From Roseinatronobacter sp. S2 (GTDB taxonomy: Bacteria; Pseudomonadota; Alphaproteobacteria; Rhodobacterales; Rhodobacteraceae), in the NCBI RefSeq assembly GCF_029581395.1, contig NZ_CP121115.1, positions 186,001 through 250,000 on the forward strand: a DNA stretch of 64,000 bases, given 5' to 3'. A program made the translations under genes and the position numbers. Position 1 is the stretch's first letter. Every line of letters begins with the position of its first letter. Positions 16,712 to 25,426 of the stretch are shown here, in pieces. The notes under the pieces are model-generated. The model was not told the DNA's origin and did not search any database. It saw nothing but the letters and a program-made list of their open reading frames with translations.

Positions 16712-16893
16712 ATATGTCGCAATGCGAGTGCGGATGTGGCGGAACACCTAAAGGTGGCTCTTTTTGTCCCGGTCATGATCAACGACTAAGATCAGAAATC
16801 GAGAAAGTTGCAGGCGGTATTTTGAAGCTCCGTGAGCTGGTAGAGCGCGAGACCGGTAAACAAATAATCTGCGCAGCGAAGGGCGGAAAATGA
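16708..16893 (+). CDS. Small CxCxCG putative zinc-binding protein
   Basis: 61 residues from ATG 16708, or 59 from ATG 16714 (MSQCECGCGG). The start overlaps the dihydropyrimidinase stop (ATGA) and the stop overlaps the ABC ATPase start (ATGA), so it is tightly coupled on both sides and very likely translated. CECGCGG and the later Cys/His in FCPGHDQRLR form a plausible zinc knuckle; a helix with EIEKVAGGILKLRELVE follows. I have seen similar short CxCxCG...PGHD sequences annotated as hypothetical, but I know no function. A role in transport or assembly of a pyrimidine enzyme is speculation. Confidence 0.75.
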   Translation: MNMSQCECGCGGTPKGGSFCPGHDQRLRSEIEKVAGGILKLRELVERETGKQIICAAKGGK

Positions 16894-17675
16894 TCTCATC
16901 AGATCCGGTCATTTCCGCGCGCGACCTCAGCCTGACCTTCCAGACAGGGGACGGCCCTGTCCACGCCCTCAAGGATGTCACGCTCGACATCACCAAGGGC
17001 GAATTTGTCAGCTTCATCGGCCCGTCAGGCTGCGGCAAGACCACATTCCTGCGTGTCATCGCCGATCTGGAACAGCCCACCTCGGGCAGCATTACCGTCA
17101 ATGGCATGTCAGCGGACGCCGCGCGCCGTGCGCGTGCCTATGGCTATGTGTTTCAGGCAGCGGGACTCTATCCATGGCGCACAATCGCGGGCAATATCAA
17201 ACTGCCGCTTGAAATCATGGGCTATTCGGCGGCTGATCAGAAATCCCGCGTCGAAAAGGTGCTGGATCTGGTGGAACTGTCGGGCTTTGCGCGCAAATTC
17301 CCATGGCAGCTCTCGGGGGGCATGCAGCAACGCGCATCCATCGCGCGCGCACTGGCTTTTGACGCCGACATCCTCTTGATGGACGAACCTTTCGGGGCGT
17401 TGGACGAAATCGTGCGCGACCGCCTGAATGAACAACTACTGGAGTTGTGGGCGCGCACCGAAAAGACCATCGGCTTCGTCACCCATTCCATCCCCGAAGC
17501 GGTGTATCTGTCCACAAAGATCGTCGTCATGTCGCCCCGCCCGGGGCGCATCACCGACATTATCGACAGCCCGCTGCCGCGCGAACGTCCGCTGGATATC
17601 CGCGACAGTCCCGAATTCATCGCCATCGCACACCGTGTGCGCGACGGCTTGCGCGCGGGGCATCTGGATGACTAG
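16890..17675 (+). CDS. ABC transporter ATP-binding protein (nitrate/sulfonate/pyrimidine class)
   Basis: 261 residues. Walker A GPSGCGKTT, signature LSGGMQQR, Walker B ILLMDEPFGALDE and the switch histidine in VTHSIPEAV are all intact; the extended DEPFGALDE is typical of the SsuB/TauB/ThiZ class. It pairs with the two permeases and the NMT1-type binding protein downstream. Context (dihydropyrimidinase, PreTA, RutR) suggests uptake of a pyrimidine or pyrimidine-like compound. Confidence 0.9.
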   Translation: MISSDPVISARDLSLTFQTGDGPVHALKDVTLDITKGEFVSFIGPSGCGKTTFLRVIADLEQPTSGSITVNGMSADAARRARAYGYVFQAAGLYPWRTIAGNIKLPLEIMGYSAADQKSRVEKVLDLVELSGFARKFPWQLSGGMQQRASIARALAFDADILLMDEPFGALDEIVRDRLNEQLLELWARTEKTIGFVTHSIPEAVYLSTKIVVMSPRPGRITDIIDSPLPRERPLDIRDSPEFIAIAHRVRDGLRAGHLDD

Positions 17676-17676
17676 G

Positions 17677-17757
17677 CCCTTTTCATTCTGGCCCAAATAT
17701 CCCGGGGGTGGCGCGCACGCGCGCGCCGGGGGCAGCGCCCCCTGCAACAGGGGGGCA
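17677..17757. repeat. Palindrome-rich extragenic element
   Basis: The 83-base gap between the ATPase and permease genes holds GCCCAAATATCCCGGGGGTG followed by two hairpins, GGCGCGC-ACGC-GCGCGCC (17710-17727) and GGGGGC-AGC-GCCCCC (17728-17742). From general knowledge, the CCCAAATATCCCGGGGG theme recurs between genes in Rhodobacteraceae genomes. It may act as a transcript-stabilising or attenuating element inside the operon. Confidence 0.6.
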
Positions 17758-17758
17758 T

Positions 17759-18655
17759 ATGCGTAACCTTGGCCCTGTTCTGGCGGTCACGGCGGCATTG
17801 ATCGCCCTGTGGTATATTGCCGTCATTCCCATGAACCAGCAATGGGCGCAGGATCAGGCGCGCCGCGCGGGGCAGGATCTTGGCTTTGCTGCCCTTGTTG
17901 CCGACACCATGTCGCAACAGCGCCCCCGCCTGCCCGCGCCCCATCAGGTGGCTGCGGAATTGTGGAATTCCACTGTCGTTGAAGAACTGACAGGGCGGCG
18001 CGGTATCGTCAACACAGGCAGCCTGTCCAACCGCAGCCTGATCTATCACGGCTGGGTCACATTATCGGCCACGCTGTTGGGGTTTGCCATCGGGTCGGTG
18101 TTGGGCATATCGCTGGCCATTGGCATTGTGCATAACCGCGCGATGGATGCCAGCATCATGCCCTGGGCCATTGCCAGCCAGACCATCCCCATTCTGGCCA
18201 TCGCACCCATGATCATCGTGGTTCTGAACGCGGTGGGTATTACCGGACTGGTCCCCAAGGCGATCATTTCAACCTATCTGTCATTCTTTCCGGTGGTTGT
18301 GGGTATGGTCAAAGGGTTGCGCGCGCCTGATCACATGCAGCTTGATCTGATGAAAACCTATTATGCCAGCGGGCCACAAGTGCTTGTGAAACTACGCCTG
18401 CCATCTTCCATGCCGTATCTGTTTGCCTCGCTGAAGGTCGCGATTGCCGCAGCCCTTGTCGGCGCAATCGTGGCCGAGTTGCCCACTGGGGCGGTTGCGG
18501 GGCTGGGCGCGCGTCTGCTGTCTGGCAGCTATTACGGCCAGACCGTACAGATCTGGTCCGCGCTATTTGCGGCGGCCATTCTGGCGGCCAGCATGGTGGC
18601 CCTGATCAGCATCCTTCAACGTGTGACGCTGAAACGCATGGGAATGGCGACATGA
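17759..18655 (+). CDS. ABC transporter permease 1
   Basis: 298 residues from the ATG at 17759 (AGGGGGG just upstream); the frame extends into the extragenic element without support. One N-terminal helix and a periplasmic stretch (about 25-90) precede a BPD_transp_1 core of five to six helices with the ABC-coupling EAA-type loop near LMKTYYASGPQVLVKLRLPS. Its stop overlaps the second permease by ATGA. It is the partner of the ATPase at 16890 and the binding protein at 19792. Confidence 0.88.
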   Translation: MRNLGPVLAVTAALIALWYIAVIPMNQQWAQDQARRAGQDLGFAALVADTMSQQRPRLPAPHQVAAELWNSTVVEELTGRRGIVNTGSLSNRSLIYHGWVTLSATLLGFAIGSVLGISLAIGIVHNRAMDASIMPWAIASQTIPILAIAPMIIVVLNAVGITGLVPKAIISTYLSFFPVVVGMVKGLRAPDHMQLDLMKTYYASGPQVLVKLRLPSSMPYLFASLKVAIAAALVGAIVAELPTGAVAGLGARLLSGSYYGQTVQIWSALFAAAILAASMVALISILQRVTLKRMGMAT

Positions 18656-19746
18656 TGGTTTTGCGAAATACCGGCGGGGTGCAATGGGTGGGCATGGTGC
18701 TGGCCGTGGCCGTAGCGGTTGCCCTTGGTGGCACTGGCACACTGCCCTTAGCCGCAGTGATTACGACCCTTGCGATTGCCGTGATCTTTCTGGTGCCAAG
18801 GGGGCGGTTGGGCGGGCTTTTGATCCTGCTTATTGCCGCCAGCGTTGCTGTTGCGGCCTTGGCATTGCTGCCGTCTGCGCAGTCCACCCTGCCCTTCTGG
18901 GCCATGATTGTGGCGGTGTGGCTGGGGGCGTGGTTACTGGTGGCGCTGGTCGCGGAAAGCCCGCGCTGGCCCGGCTTGCCGGGGCGTGTCCAGTCCCTGC
19001 TGGCGCCGCTTGCCTTTGGGGCTACGCTTTTGTGGTTATGGGAAGTGACCGTGCGCACGCTTGATGTGCCGCGCGTTATCCTGCCTGCGCCCTCGTTGAT
19101 TTGGGACAGGTTGATCCGGTCCACAGATATCCTTTGGGTGGATTTCGTGCAAACCTTCGTCAAGGGCGCGCTGTCTGGCTATGCCATCGGCGTGGGTGCG
19201 GCGCTGGTCTTTGCGCTGCTGGTCGACCGCAGCGATTTCCTGCGCCGTGGCCTGCTGCCGGTGGGCAATTTTCTGGCGGCCCTGCCCATCATCGGCACCG
19301 CCCCCATCATGGTCATGTGGTTCGACTTTGACTGGCCATCCAAGGCGGCGGTGGTGGTGGCGATGGTATTTTTCCCCATGCTGGTCAATACTGTGCAGGG
19401 TCTGGCGTCCACCGATGCCATGCAACGCGACCTGATGCGCACCTATAGTGCCAGCTGGACGCAATCGCTTTTGAAACTGCGGCTTCCGGCAGCGATGCCC
19501 TTCATTTTCAACGGGCTCAAAATTGCATCAACGCTTGCCTTGATCGGGGCCATTGTTGCTGAATTTTTCGGCTCTCCCACACGCGGAATGGGCTTTCGCA
19601 TCTCAACCGAGGTGGGACGGTTGCAACTGGACATGGTCTGGGCAGAAATTGCCGTAGCAGCCCTCGCGGGGTCGCTGTTTTACGGTATTCTTGCGCTTGC
19701 AGAACGCGGAGTCACTTTCTGGCACCCGTCACAACGCAAGCGTTAA
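18652..19746 (+). CDS. ABC transporter permease 2
   Basis: 364 residues. About four extra N-terminal hydrophobic segments (1-115) precede the standard permease core (about 160-350), whose coupling loop is DLMRTYSASWTQSLLKLRLPA, very like that of permease 1. The two permeases probably form a heterodimer. The start overlaps permease 1 (ATGATG). The N-terminal extension is unusual for the SsuC/TauC class. Confidence 0.87.
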   Translation: MMVLRNTGGVQWVGMVLAVAVAVALGGTGTLPLAAVITTLAIAVIFLVPRGRLGGLLILLIAASVAVAALALLPSAQSTLPFWAMIVAVWLGAWLLVALVAESPRWPGLPGRVQSLLAPLAFGATLLWLWEVTVRTLDVPRVILPAPSLIWDRLIRSTDILWVDFVQTFVKGALSGYAIGVGAALVFALLVDRSDFLRRGLLPVGNFLAALPIIGTAPIMVMWFDFDWPSKAAVVVAMVFFPMLVNTVQGLASTDAMQRDLMRTYSASWTQSLLKLRLPAAMPFIFNGLKIASTLALIGAIVAEFFGSPTRGMGFRISTEVGRLQLDMVWAEIAVAALAGSLFYGILALAERGVTFWHPSQRKR

Positions 19747-19791
19747 TCCCTGTGCCCCAGCCAAGGGCCAGGCAACACGGAGGTGATAAAA

Positions 19792-20781
19792 ATGAAAAAG
19801 GTAATCGTTGGGTCAGTCGCGGCCCTCGGTCTGGGGCTTGCGCCTGCGGCGTGGGCGCTGGATGATGTGACCATTCAGCTGAAATGGGTCACGCAGGCGC
19901 AGTTTGCGGGCTATTATGTGGCGCTGGAAAACGGCTTTTATGAAGAAGAAGGGCTGAATGTCACTGTGCGCGCAGGCGGGCCGGACATTGCACCGCCGCA
20001 GGTTATTGCGGGCGGTGGCGCGGATGTCATCGTCGAATGGATGCCCGCTGCCTTGGCCGCGCGTGAAAATGGCCTGCCGCTGGTCAATATCGCGCAACCC
20101 TTCAAGGAATCGGGGATGATGCTGACCTGTCTGGCCGAAACCGGCGTGACCGGACCAGAGGATTTTCCCGGTCGCACCTTGGGCGTTTGGTTCTTTGGCA
20201 ATGAATACCCGTTCCTGAGCTGGATGAGCACCCTTGGCATTCCCACCGATGGTGGCGATGAAGGCGTCGAAGTGCTGCGTCAGGGTTTCAACGTGGACCC
20301 GCTTCTGCAACGTCAGGCCGATTGCATCAGCACCATGACCTATAACGAATACTGGCAGGTCATTGATGCAGGCATCAGCGAAGACGAGTTGGTGACCTTC
20401 AAATATGAGGATCAGGGCGTCGCCACACTGGAAGACGGGCTGTATGTGCTGGAGTCGAATCTGGAAGACCCGGAGTTCGTGGACAAGATGGCGCGTTTCG
20501 TGCGGGCCTCGATGCGCGGATGGGAATGGGCGTCCGAGAATGTCGAAGAAGCGGCCATGATTGTGCTGGAATATGACGACACCGGCGCGCAAACCGAAGA
20601 GCACCAGATCCGCATGATGGGTGAAGTGGCCAAGCTGATCGAAGGGTCCGATGGCACGCTGGACATGGATGATTATGCCCGCACTGTTGAAACCCTGCTG
20701 GGTGGCGGGTCCGACCCTGTCATCACGTCCGAACCCGTGGGCGCCACCACCACGGCCGTCACGGACGCAGCGTTCAACTGA
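19792..20781 (+). CDS. NMT1/THI5-type periplasmic substrate-binding protein
   Basis: 329 residues from the ATG at 19792 (GGAGG eight bases upstream). The signal peptide ends AAWA. The mature protein opens VTIQLKWVTQAQFAGYYVAL and has EGLNVTVRAGGPDI and QVIAGGGADVIVEWMP, the pattern of the NMT1/ThiY group that binds thiamine-pyrimidine precursors and related rings. It supplies the ligand to the ABC transporter encoded upstream. Pyrimidine ligand is inferred from family plus operon. A terminator follows 50 bases after the stop. Confidence 0.88.
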   Translation: MKKVIVGSVAALGLGLAPAAWALDDVTIQLKWVTQAQFAGYYVALENGFYEEEGLNVTVRAGGPDIAPPQVIAGGGADVIVEWMPAALAARENGLPLVNIAQPFKESGMMLTCLAETGVTGPEDFPGRTLGVWFFGNEYPFLSWMSTLGIPTDGGDEGVEVLRQGFNVDPLLQRQADCISTMTYNEYWQVIDAGISEDELVTFKYEDQGVATLEDGLYVLESNLEDPEFVDKMARFVRASMRGWEWASENVEEAAMIVLEYDDTGAQTEEHQIRMMGEVAKLIEGSDGTLDMDDYARTVETLLGGGSDPVITSEPVGATTTAVTDAAFN

Positions 20782-20830
20782 TCACGCGTCACAAATCGCG
20801 CGTGCTTTAACCCGCGCGCACCTAAATCTT

Positions 20831-20859
20831 GGGCGCATCTTCGGATGCGCCCTTTTTTT
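20831..20859 (+). terminator. Rho-independent terminator of the pyrimidine operon
   Basis: GGGCGCATC-TTCG-GATGCGCCC followed by seven T residues: a perfect 9-bp stem with a stable UUCG tetraloop, 50 bases after the binding-protein stop. The clearest intrinsic terminator in the window. Confidence 0.95.
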
Positions 20860-21025
20860 GCTGCACAGGTGGAAAGTAAGGAATTGCATCTGTTAACGAT
20901 TAATGGAAGGAATAGGGCCAATCCCTGAGTGCCACATAATCGACCCCGCGCATCCCGCGCACCGAAGGCATGGCCACCCCTACGCTGCGTGCCCCCCGCC
21001 GCAGCCCGACACTTGAAGAAGTCTG

Positions 21026-22246
21026 ATGTTTCTTAGAAAAAACCTGCGCTGGCTTTCGGCCGGATTCGTGCTGACATTCGTCTCCGCCTTCGGGCAAACA
21101 TGGTTTATCTCGTTGTTTGCGGGCGCCATCAAGGCCGAACACGGGCTGACAGATGGCAGCTGGGGCAGCCTTTATACCCTTGCCACCCTAAGCGCCGCCG
21201 CCTTGATGTTCTGGCGCGGGTCACTGGCGGATACGATCGCATTGTCGCGCCTTGCACCCGCCATTACGGGCGTTTTCGCATTGGCGGCCTTGGGCATGGC
21301 GCTGGCGCAGAATGTCTGGGTTTTGGGTGTTGCCTTGTTCCTGCTGCGGTTTTGTGGTCAGGGCATGTTCAGCCATATGGCCATGACCGCAATGGGCCGC
21401 TGGTTTCAGGCGCAGCGCGGCAAGGCTGTGTCGGTGGCCAATCTGGGCCACCCCGCAGGTGAAATTGTGGTGCCGCTGCTGACTGTTCTGGCCATCGCAA
21501 TAATTGGCTGGCGGCTGTCATGGGCCGGGGTCGCGCTGATCCTGGCCTTGGGCGTCGCACCGCTGATCTGGGGCTTGCTGCGCAATGACCGCACCCCCCA
21601 AGGGCATGGACAGGTGACGCTGGCCACCGGTCTTGCTGGGCGTCAGTGGACCAGACAGGATGCCGCCCGTCACTGGTTGCTGCCCGCCTTGTTGCCCATT
21701 TTGCTGACGCCCGGATTTATTTCGACAGTGGTGTTCTTCCATCAGGTCCATATCGCAGAGGTCAAGGGCTGGACCCTGACCGCGATGGCACCGGGGTATT
21801 CGGCCTTTGCCACAACGACTGTTATGGCAGCCCTTGCGGCGGGCTGGGCGGCCGACAGGTTTGGCGCGCAGCGCCTGCTGACGATCCTGCTGCTGCCCAT
21901 GGGCATAGGGGTGGCGCTGATCGGGCCTGCGCAACAGGTGGCGGGCTGGTATCTGGCGCTAGGCTTCATTGGCATGACACAGGGAACGGCAAGTGCGCTA
22001 TGGGGCGTGCTGCTGCCCACCGCCTATGGCACCAAAAATCTGGGGGCGATCCGGTCGCTGGCAACAACCATCATGGTTATTTCCACGGCCATCGGGCCGG
22101 GCATTACCGGCATATTGATTGACCGCGGCATTGATTTCCCCACGCAAAGCCTGTGGATGGGGGCGTGGTGCATTATGCTGATGGTGGGGTGTTTTGTCAT
22201 TGACCGCAAACTGACACGCGAACTGAACGCGGTTCCAGTGCGTTAG
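21026..22246 (+). CDS. MFS transporter
   Basis: 406 residues with about twelve hydrophobic helices in two halves and a central loop near residues 190-215. The motif WRGSLADTIALSR occupies the loop 2-3 position where MFS proteins carry GxLaDrxGrr, and GWAADRFGAQRLL is its counterpart in the second half. The substrate cannot be told from sequence. It lies alone on the plus strand after the terminator, and a GntR-family gene converges on it, so regulation by that protein is possible. Confidence 0.85.
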   Translation: MFLRKNLRWLSAGFVLTFVSAFGQTWFISLFAGAIKAEHGLTDGSWGSLYTLATLSAAALMFWRGSLADTIALSRLAPAITGVFALAALGMALAQNVWVLGVALFLLRFCGQGMFSHMAMTAMGRWFQAQRGKAVSVANLGHPAGEIVVPLLTVLAIAIIGWRLSWAGVALILALGVAPLIWGLLRNDRTPQGHGQVTLATGLAGRQWTRQDAARHWLLPALLPILLTPGFISTVVFFHQVHIAEVKGWTLTAMAPGYSAFATTTVMAALAAGWAADRFGAQRLLTILLLPMGIGVALIGPAQQVAGWYLALGFIGMTQGTASALWGVLLPTAYGTKNLGAIRSLATTIMVISTAIGPGITGILIDRGIDFPTQSLWMGAWCIMLMVGCFVIDRKLTRELNAVPVR

Positions 22247-22271
22247 GCCAGCGCGACACGCCGCTTGAATA

Positions 22272-22961
22272 TCATTTCGCAAAATACTGCGGATGCTGCT
22301 CCTTCAGCGTGCCCCCGATCACGAAGGATTGCGACAAATGGCGGCGCATGGCCGCGCGCGCGGCGGGCGCATCGTGGTTGTGCAAGGCGTCGGTAATGGC
22401 GGTGTGGTCATCAAGGATCTGCACCCCCTTGCCATGCATGGGCAGGTGCAGCGCCCGAATCCGGTCAATATGGCCGCTTTCACGCCGGATAAAATGGTAA
22501 ACTGTGTCATGCCCGCTGGCCGTGAAAAGCTGCTGATGGAATGCCAGATCAAGCTGCCGGAACCCCGCCAGGTCCTGCTGATCAAGGCAGGCGCGCTGCA
22601 AATCCAGCATATACCGAAGCTGTTCGATCAGGTGCTTGTCATGGGCCTGCGCCAGGTCTTCAACAATCGTTTGCTCTACACTGCTGCGCAAGAAATGGAT
22701 TTGCGTTGCGTGGTGCAGGTCGATCAGACTGACACGCGTGCGGGCCTGCGCGCGTATATCAACCAGCCCGTCATCTTTCAGGCGCAGAAATGCGTCGCGC
22801 AACGGTGTGGTGCTGATCCGATAGTGCTGCATCAGGGCATTGCGTGACAGCACTATTCCCGGTGCCAGCTCCAATGACAGGATGCGCGCGCGCAAATCCC
22901 CGACGATATCAAGATCGGTGTGATACCTTTCCGACACTACCAAGACATTGCCCCCACGCAT
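22272..22961 (-). CDS. GntR-family regulator, FCD type
   Basis: 229 residues from the ATG at 22961; the frame runs back to a TTG at 22970. The winged helix-turn-helix (about 15-80, LSRNALMQHYRISTTPLRDAF) and FCD domain (about 90-220) are intact, with conserved metal-binding-type positions DLAFHQQLF and the final MRRHLSQS. It is convergent with the MFS gene and one of two adjacent FCD regulators. An ATATATTAGCGT motif lies immediately upstream of the start. Confidence 0.85.
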   Translation of the reverse strand: MRGGNVLVVSERYHTDLDIVGDLRARILSLELAPGIVLSRNALMQHYRISTTPLRDAFLRLKDDGLVDIRAQARTRVSLIDLHHATQIHFLRSSVEQTIVEDLAQAHDKHLIEQLRYMLDLQRACLDQQDLAGFRQLDLAFHQQLFTASGHDTVYHFIRRESGHIDRIRALHLPMHGKGVQILDDHTAITDALHNHDAPAARAAMRRHLSQSFVIGGTLKEQHPQYFAK

Positions 22962-23022
22962 CGCATTCAAATATATTAGCGTAGCAGTATGAAGCAGTCT
23001 GATCGGAAATCAAGTGCGATCT

Positions 23023-23715
23023 TCAGCACAGATTTGCGCCATTTTCCGCATCGAACAATTCGGGGCGGGTCAGCAAGATCTGCTCCATATAGCCCACCGA
23101 CCCTGACACATGCGCCCGAACCAGTTCTTCGGCACCAAGGCGCGACCGGCGCGAGATTGCATCTACAATAGCCTCGTGCTGGCGCGTCAGGCTTTCCAAC
23201 TCGCTGCGCTCGGCGGCCTTCAGAAAGCGGATACGATCAAGATGGGCCTTCTTGGTATGGATAACCTGCCACACACTTCCCAATTCTGCCAATTCAAACA
23301 AGGATTGGTGGAAACGGTCGTCCAGTGGCATGAAAACCGCATAGGAATTCTGCTGCGCTGCAAGCTTCTGTTCCAACAAAATCGCCTTTGGCGCTGACAA
23401 ATCCAGCCCCGGCGTGTCGCACAGCTTCAGCACAACAGGGATTTCCAGATTGACGCGCAGAAAATGCGCCTGCCGGACCGCATTCGGGCTGATCCCGGAC
23501 ACGAAGGTTCCATGCTGGGGCGCAATGGTGACCAGCCCGTGTTCGGCCAGCCGCAACAATGCCTCGCGCACGGGGGTGCGGCTTACGCCGAATCGGTCGC
23601 ACAATTCCTTTTCGTGCAGCACTTCCTTCGGTGACAATTCCAGCGTGACGATCAGCTTGCGCAGGGCGTCATATATTTCGCTGGCGCGCGATTTTTTGCG
23701 GGGGAAGGCGTGCAT
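23023..23715 (-). CDS. GntR-family regulator, FCD type (likely regulator of the tct/pentonate operon)
   Basis: 230 residues: basic N-terminus, winged helix-turn-helix (about 20-75, KELCDRFGVSRTPVREALLR) and FCD domain (about 85-220, with DRFHQSLFELAELG). It is divergent from tctC, with 165 bp between them, so it is the natural candidate to control the transporter and the dehydratase genes behind it. The effector would be a pentonate or a keto-deoxy acid; this is inference. Confidence 0.86.
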   Translation of the reverse strand: MHAFPRKKSRASEIYDALRKLIVTLELSPKEVLHEKELCDRFGVSRTPVREALLRLAEHGLVTIAPQHGTFVSGISPNAVRQAHFLRVNLEIPVVLKLCDTPGLDLSAPKAILLEQKLAAQQNSYAVFMPLDDRFHQSLFELAELGSVWQVIHTKKAHLDRIRFLKAAERSELESLTRQHEAIVDAISRRSRLGAEELVRAHVSGSVGYMEQILLTRPELFDAENGANLC

Positions 23716-23823
23716 GTAGTCAAAAATCCCGTTTTATCCCATGATAATAGCAATCAGATCAGGTTTCCATAGACCAATGCGCCCACAGACCAAAATAGAT
23801 TAGCGGTTGATAACGGCTTATTG

Positions 23824-23857
23824 ATATATTAGTGTTTCGCGAATGACCAACAGGTCA
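23824..23857 (+). promoter_or_regulatory. Candidate GntR operator region upstream of tctC
   Basis: ATATATTAGTGT (23824-23835) matches ATATATTAGCGT (22971-22982) at 11 of 12 positions; the latter lies directly before the neighbouring GntR gene. TGACC-AACA-GGTCA (23844-23857) is a short inverted repeat just before the tctC ribosome binding site. Both are plausible binding sites for the divergent FCD regulators. Confidence 0.35.
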
Positions 23858-23880
23858 GACCATCTAGTGGAGGAACACTT

Positions 23881-24846
23881 ATGACTTTCAGATTTTCAGC
23901 ATTGGCCGCAGCCAGCGCGCTTGCACTGTCATCCGGCGCAGCGCTTGCCGACACGGATTGGCCCACGCGCACGATCAATGTCATCATTGGCGCAGGACCG
24001 GGCGGCGATACCGATTTCAATTCCCGCACGATGGCGCGCTATTTTGAACAGATTACCGGCGGGTCCATGGTTATCACCAACATGCCGGGCGGCGGCGCGA
24101 CCATCGCGACATCAGCGGTCAGGGACGCCGACCCCGATGGCTACACCATGCTGTTCGGCCATACTGGTCACATGATTGTCACCGAAGTGTCGGGCCTTGC
24201 CGATTACGGCATTGATGATTTCGAGATTTGCTGCATTCCCGCCATCGATCAGGGCGCGGTGTTTGTGGCCAGCGCCCAATCGGGCATCACCAGCGTCGAA
24301 GATCTGGTTGCGCGCACCGATGCAGACCCGCAAAGCGTTGTGTTCGGCACCGAATTCGGCGGCTATTCGCACCTTCAAGGCACCATCTTCCAGCGTGAAA
24401 CCGGCGCGGACATGCGTGTGGTCGACACTGGGTCCGCATCCGACAAGATCGCGGCCCTGCTGGGCGGGCGTATCGATGTGGGCGGCATTGCTTACGGCGC
24501 TATTCAGGATTACCACGCCGCAGGGCAGATGGTGGTTCTGGGCCAGCCCAATGAAACCCGCAACGAGTTGCTGGGCGACATTCCCACCTTCGCCGAACAG
24601 GGCGTCGATTTCGTGATGAACAACCCCTATATCATCGCGTTTCCCAAAGGCACCGACCCCACGATTGTGGCCAAGATGGAAGATGTCATGCGCCAGATCA
24701 CTGAAATCCCGGAATATGCAGCCGATCTGGAACAGGGGTTCAAACAACCCGTCTCCTTCCTGCCGCAGGACGAGGCGCTGGAGCGGCTGAACACGATCCG
24801 CGACACCTACATGCCGTATCGCGAAATCCTGCAATCCGCACGCTAA
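23881..24846 (+). CDS. tctC: Tripartite tricarboxylate transporter binding protein TctC
   Basis: 321 residues with a signal peptide ending ALAD and a GGAGGA ribosome binding site. The Bug/TctC pattern is clear: WPTRTINVIIGAGPGGDTDFNSR at the N-terminus, NMPGGGATIATSAV and a C-terminal module with the typical spacing. It delivers an organic or sugar acid to TctAB. Followed by tctB, tctA and a pentonate pathway, so a sugar acid such as arabinonate is the likely ligand. Confidence 0.9.
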   Translation: MTFRFSALAAASALALSSGAALADTDWPTRTINVIIGAGPGGDTDFNSRTMARYFEQITGGSMVITNMPGGGATIATSAVRDADPDGYTMLFGHTGHMIVTEVSGLADYGIDDFEICCIPAIDQGAVFVASAQSGITSVEDLVARTDADPQSVVFGTEFGGYSHLQGTIFQRETGADMRVVDTGSASDKIAALLGGRIDVGGIAYGAIQDYHAAGQMVVLGQPNETRNELLGDIPTFAEQGVDFVMNNPYIIAFPKGTDPTIVAKMEDVMRQITEIPEYAADLEQGFKQPVSFLPQDEALERLNTIRDTYMPYREILQSAR

Positions 24847-24937
24847 GGCCAACTGGCCGACGACAGGCCGGCAGACAGGCCCCGCAGAACGGGCCATCTG
24901 CCGGCCGCTTTCTACTGGCAGCAAAGGGGGGCGCGTG

Positions 24938-25414
24938 ATGTCGCGAAACAAGGAACTGGTTGTGGGGCTTGCCATGCTGGGCTTGGGCATCGGCTATCTG
25001 TATATGACCATGCAACTGCCGCGCAGGGGCGCGGTTGATGCAACATTTTTCCCCTATATGCTGGCCTGGGCCATGATCGGGCTGGGCGCGCTGCAATGTC
25101 TGGTAACATGGCGGCGCGGTGCCACCGCGATGGGCAAGGGCGACAAGCTGCAACCGCTTCAAGCCCTGACGGTGCTGGCCACGCTGGGCCTTGTGGCGGG
25201 GTTTATCGCCGCATTGCGGCCCTTGGGCTTTCCAATCGCGGCGACGGTGTTTTTGTTTGCGCAGTTCATTGTCCTGACCCCCAACGGCCAACGCCCGCGA
25301 CTGGTGCTGTATGCCGCATTGGCGGTGGTCAGCACGGCGGTCATTTTCGTGACCTTCCGCTACGGGTTCCGGCTGATGCTGCCCGCAGGCCCCCTAACCC
25401 CCTATCTGCCGTAA
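24938..25414 (+). CDS. tctB: Tripartite tricarboxylate transporter small membrane subunit TctB
   Basis: 158 residues with four hydrophobic helices, as expected for TctB. ATG 24938 was chosen over the overlapping GTG 24935; AAGGGGGG lies upstream. Typical features are the N-terminal helix with GIGYLYMTMQLPRRG and the FPYMLAWAMIGLGALQ segment. It lies between tctC and tctA. Confidence 0.88.
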   Translation: MSRNKELVVGLAMLGLGIGYLYMTMQLPRRGAVDATFFPYMLAWAMIGLGALQCLVTWRRGATAMGKGDKLQPLQALTVLATLGLVAGFIAALRPLGFPIAATVFLFAQFIVLTPNGQRPRLVLYAALAVVSTAVIFVTFRYGFRLMLPAGPLTPYLP

Positions 25415-25426
25415 GGAACGCCGCTG

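Noticed and set aside
15077..16747. 556-codon open frame on the minus strand
   Set aside because: Antisense to dihydropyrimidinase, whose metal ligands are all in place.
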